Part shown: piece by piece, positions 61,635 through 64,000 of the stretch
Layout: each line of letters opens with the position of its first letter
Position numbering within the stretch: the first letter of the stretch is position 1
Virus record (IMG/VR): IMGVR_UViG_3300021425_003021
Coordinates: 1-64,000 of that record
Source: a virus
Length of the DNA stretch: 64,000 bases
Strand: one strand, 5' to 3'
Program-made: the position numbers and the translations under genes
The notes under the pieces: generated by a model
Databases searched by the model: none
Told to the model about the DNA's origin: nothing
What the model saw: only the letters and a program-made list of their open reading frames with translations

Positions 61635-62725
61635 TGTCTATCGCCTGGATCGGATTAGGAAAACTTGGATTGCCTTGTGCTGAAATTATTGCAAGCAAAG
61701 GAATCGATGTTAATGGATATGATATCAAAAAAAGTAAAACCGAGCGTGTTTTAGGATTTCCTAATCTAGCCGGTGCAGTTTCAACTGCAAGTATGGTCTT
61801 TGTAGCAGTACCTACACCGCATCACTCTGATTATGACGGAAGTATGCCTATCAGTCATTTGCCTCCTAAAGACTTTGATTATGACATATTGTACGATGTT
61901 GTTTTACAATGCGATAGAAATATGACAAAAGGAAAAATACTTGTAATTATTTCTACTGTGTTACCTGGAACTATTAGAAAGCTTAAACAAAAAGTAAAAA
62001 ATGCAATTATTGTTTACAATCCTTATCTTATAGCCATGGGTACAGTTGCGCACGATATGGTAAATCCAGAAATGGTTATGATTGGAACAGAAAATGGAAA
62101 AACAACGGCTGAAGCACAAGCGTTGATTGATTTTTATAAAAAAATAATGGAAAACAATCCACGTTACATAGTAGGAACTTGGGAAGAGTGTGAATGCATT
62201 AAAGTTTTTTATAATACATTTATAAGCACAAAACTTGCACTTGTAAATATGATACAAGATGTTGCTGTTAAAAATGGTAATGTAAATGTTGATGTAGTTA
62301 CAAAGGCTTTAGCAGATTCTACTCAAAGAATAACAGGTAGTGCCTATATGAAGGCAGGAATGGGCGACGGCGGTCCTTGTCATCCAAGAGACAACATTGC
62401 TTTGCGTAAGTTATCTCAAGACCTGAATTTAGGGTATGATATATTTGGATGCATTGTTGAAGCTAGAGAAAAACAAGCTGAAAACATGGCCATAGAAATT
62501 TTAAAATATGGAAACAAAGTAAAATTTAGCAGTAACAGCTACAAACCTGATACAGATTTAATCGACGGAAGTTATAGTTTATTAGTGCAATATTATGTTA
62601 AAAAGCACGGTGGTTGGTTAGTTGATGAAAAACCAACAGTTTATGTTTTAGTGCATCCAGAAGACAAACCAATGGAAAATGTTTACAATTTTGATCCTTG
62701 GCATAATTATGGAAACAACAAATGA
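61634..62725 (+). CDS. Nucleotide-sugar 6-dehydrogenase (UDP-glucose/GDP-mannose type)
   Basis: This is a 363-residue NAD-dependent enzyme that oxidises a nucleotide sugar to the uronic acid. The N-terminal Rossmann motif IGLGKLGLPCAE and the acidic GYD strand are near residues 6-30. FVAVPTP and STVLPGT follow. The active site GMGDGGPCHPRDN carries the catalytic cysteine (about residue 249). It is slightly shorter than usual (about 390-440), with the C-terminal nucleotide-binding part reduced to VYVLVHPEDKP. Exact substrate cannot be told. Its product would supply a transferase of this operon. Confidence 0.9.
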   Translation: MSIAWIGLGKLGLPCAEIIASKGIDVNGYDIKKSKTERVLGFPNLAGAVSTASMVFVAVPTPHHSDYDGSMPISHLPPKDFDYDILYDVVLQCDRNMTKGKILVIISTVLPGTIRKLKQKVKNAIIVYNPYLIAMGTVAHDMVNPEMVMIGTENGKTTAEAQALIDFYKKIMENNPRYIVGTWEECECIKVFYNTFISTKLALVNMIQDVAVKNGNVNVDVVTKALADSTQRITGSAYMKAGMGDGGPCHPRDNIALRKLSQDLNLGYDIFGCIVEAREKQAENMAIEILKYGNKVKFSSNSYKPDTDLIDGSYSLLVQYYVKKHGGWLVDEKPTVYVLVHPEDKPMENVYNFDPWHNYGNNK

Positions 62726-63156
62726 AAAGTGCATTTATTATTATAGATCCTTGGTTATATTGCGAAAACGAGGATATAAAACATTTTCCTCAAATACAAA
62801 ATCAGTGTAATACGTTTGGTCATTACTTGCATTCTATGTTATCCGATATTGAAAAATATGCAGATATTTTTGTAGATGCATCTGATAGAAAAGTAATGAA
62901 TTGGTTTAGTCGTTATCCGACCTGTTGTGTTACAGAATTAAATTACAAAAATATATATATTGGTGGATTTCATTTTGGTAGATGTATACACAACAAAGCA
63001 AAAAAAGTTCTTGACAAAAACGTAGGAATAGTTAATAATTTAAGTATAGTATTTCCTGCAGATAAATTTACCGGTTTTACAAATGAACTTGCATTGTTCA
63101 AAAACTATTATTTTACTCCAGCAGGCGGTTTTGAGAAAATAAAAATTGGGTGTTGA
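62722..63156 (+). CDS. Unknown accessory protein
   Basis: This 144-residue protein has a hydrophobic start with SAFIIIDPWLYCENED and a central IYIGGFHFGRCIHNKA, which looks like an alpha/beta fold similar to isochorismatase-like hydrolases (the D strand, then a glycine-rich strand with Cys). Catalytic residues cannot be assigned with confidence. Its ATG overlaps the dehydrogenase stop as ATGA, and its end overlaps the next gene. Confidence 0.55.
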   Translation: MKSAFIIIDPWLYCENEDIKHFPQIQNQCNTFGHYLHSMLSDIEKYADIFVDASDRKVMNWFSRYPTCCVTELNYKNIYIGGFHFGRCIHNKAKKVLDKNVGIVNNLSIVFPADKFTGFTNELALFKNYYFTPAGGFEKIKIGC

Positions 63157-63862
63157 AATATTTTGTATAGGTTGTAGTTTTACAGCTGGTAGGTATCCTA
63201 CACAGTTTGATAAGTCTTGGCCAGAATTATTAGCAGAAAAAGTGGAGCATCAGGTCTGGAATCTTGGAATATTTAGTAATAGTATTCACAATCAATTAGT
63301 GCAATTAAAGCATTATTTGCAAAAAGATCCAAACTTTGTTATTTTGCAATGGACCACGTATCCAAGAATAACTTATGTGAAACATATGCCAACCTATATG
63401 AATAATTTAGATGATTATATTATACAAAAAAGTGACAATTATTTTGAACTAGAAAACACTCCTACATATGGAGAATTTTCTAATCTAGGTATTTTAAATC
63501 TAAATCCAGGTAAATTAGATTCAATGTCTCCTAAGGACATTTATAGAAGAACATACGAAACACTGTGTACTCAATCGGTAAGTGAATTTCACACTTATGG
63601 CTTAGATAATTTTTTTAATGGTATATTAAAACAATATGGTAAAAAAATGTTAGTAGACAAAGGTATTCCGCATTTGATTTTTGATTTTAAAAAACACGAT
63701 GACGATCCTACAGATACTGGAGTTGATTATTGTATAGAAACAGATATGGAAAATTTTTTAGAATACACAGTAGATGACGGTTACCATTTGTCCACCAAAG
63801 GAAATGAACAAATAGTAAATAAAATGATAATGCCATACATAGAAAGGTTTTTGAATGTATAA
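63146..63862 (+). CDS. SGNH/GDSL-like hydrolase
   Basis: This 238-residue protein opens with the block-I-like motif CIGCSFTAG (Ser about residue 11). A block-III-like PNFVILQWTTYPR follows, and near the end DDGYHLSTKGN (about 209-219) supplies the Asp and His of the triad. SGNH enzymes remove or move acyl groups, often on polysaccharides, which fits the operon. The only in-frame start is TTG 63146, overlapping the previous gene by eleven bases. Similar proteins are frequent in marine phages. Confidence 0.7.
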   Translation: MGVEIFCIGCSFTAGRYPTQFDKSWPELLAEKVEHQVWNLGIFSNSIHNQLVQLKHYLQKDPNFVILQWTTYPRITYVKHMPTYMNNLDDYIIQKSDNYFELENTPTYGEFSNLGILNLNPGKLDSMSPKDIYRRTYETLCTQSVSEFHTYGLDNFFNGILKQYGKKMLVDKGIPHLIFDFKKHDDDPTDTGVDYCIETDMENFLEYTVDDGYHLSTKGNEQIVNKMIMPYIERFLNV

Positions 63863-64000
63863 GTACGAAGATATTAGAGAAGTTCATTTAGAGGTAACAC
63901 AACGTTGTCAGGCAGCGTGTCCTATGTGTGATAGAAATATGAACGGCGGAGATGATAATCCTCATTTAACAGATGCAGAAATTACATTACAAAAAGCCAA
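63855..64000 (+). CDS. Radical SAM protein (partial, C-terminus outside window)
   Basis: The frame opens at ATG 63855, overlapping the SGNH gene by eight bases, and runs off the right edge (48 codons). YEDIREVHLEVTQRCQAACPMCDRN contains the CxxxCxxC cluster motif (CQAACPMC) directly after an N-terminal strand, as in SPASM/twitch-type enzymes. It is a second radical SAM gene in the operon, differing in layout from that at 53914-55287. Confidence 0.85.
   Translation, partial: MYKYEDIREVHLEVTQRCQAACPMCDRNMNGGDDNPHLTDAEITLQKA

Overview
The window is a stretch of the genome of a lytic, T4-like myovirus. The DNA is AT-rich (about one third GC by eye, not counted), and the T4 core genes have the trimmed or enlarged forms typical of marine relatives. 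That fits a marine phage of a low-GC host such as SAR11 or a similar bacterium. The host assignment is inference. No integrase, repressor, tRNA, CRISPR array or photosynthesis gene is visible.

Layout. (1) 1-10447, minus strand: head module. It holds a partial fibre-like protein, a small conserved protein, a probable small RNA (about 1190-1445) with its own promoter and terminator, a cold-shock-like mini-protein, gp23 major capsid, gp22 scaffold, gp21 protease, an acidic gp67-like core protein, a DUF115-like protein, a small protein, gp20 portal and the tape-measure protein. (2) 10502-11571, plus strand: gp26-like and gp51-like hub/chaperone genes, with a possible -1 frameshift site between them. 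(3) 11568-18137, minus strand: a possible head-internal protein, a 500-base gene-free structured stretch, a GIY-YIG protein, a small basic protein, gp46, gp47 and the late sigma factor gp55. (4) 18214-50386, plus strand: baseplate and fibre module. It runs gp48/54-like, gp53, a hub candidate, gp5 without a visible lysozyme domain, an unknown, gp25, an enlarged gp6, a 4588-residue giant protein, another structural protein, three paralogous fibre proteins and a further paralogous pair. (5) 50390-64000, plus strand: an accessory operon of glycosyltransferase-like proteins, two radical SAM proteins, a methyltransferase-like protein, a nucleotide-sugar dehydrogenase, an SGNH-like hydrolase and unknowns. 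One late fibre gene (55865-57310) is set into it on the opposite strand.

Control. Two promoter classes can be read by eye. Host-type boxes (TTGACA, 16-17 bases, TATAAT or close) precede the ncRNA, gp47/46, gp55 and the accessory operon, and recur inside that operon. A phage late box (TATAAATA or NNTAAATAC/T) precedes structural genes on both strands. The gp55 promoter directly abuts a late promoter facing the other way, so the late sigma factor may shut off its own gene. Several late boxes lie only a few bases before a start codon.

Most interesting items: the two gene-free structured stretches (1190-1445 and 13300-13765), the back-to-back gp55/late promoters, the gp26/gp51 slippery site, and the accessory operon with its two repeat-built fusion proteins (57378-59321 and 59308-60354).
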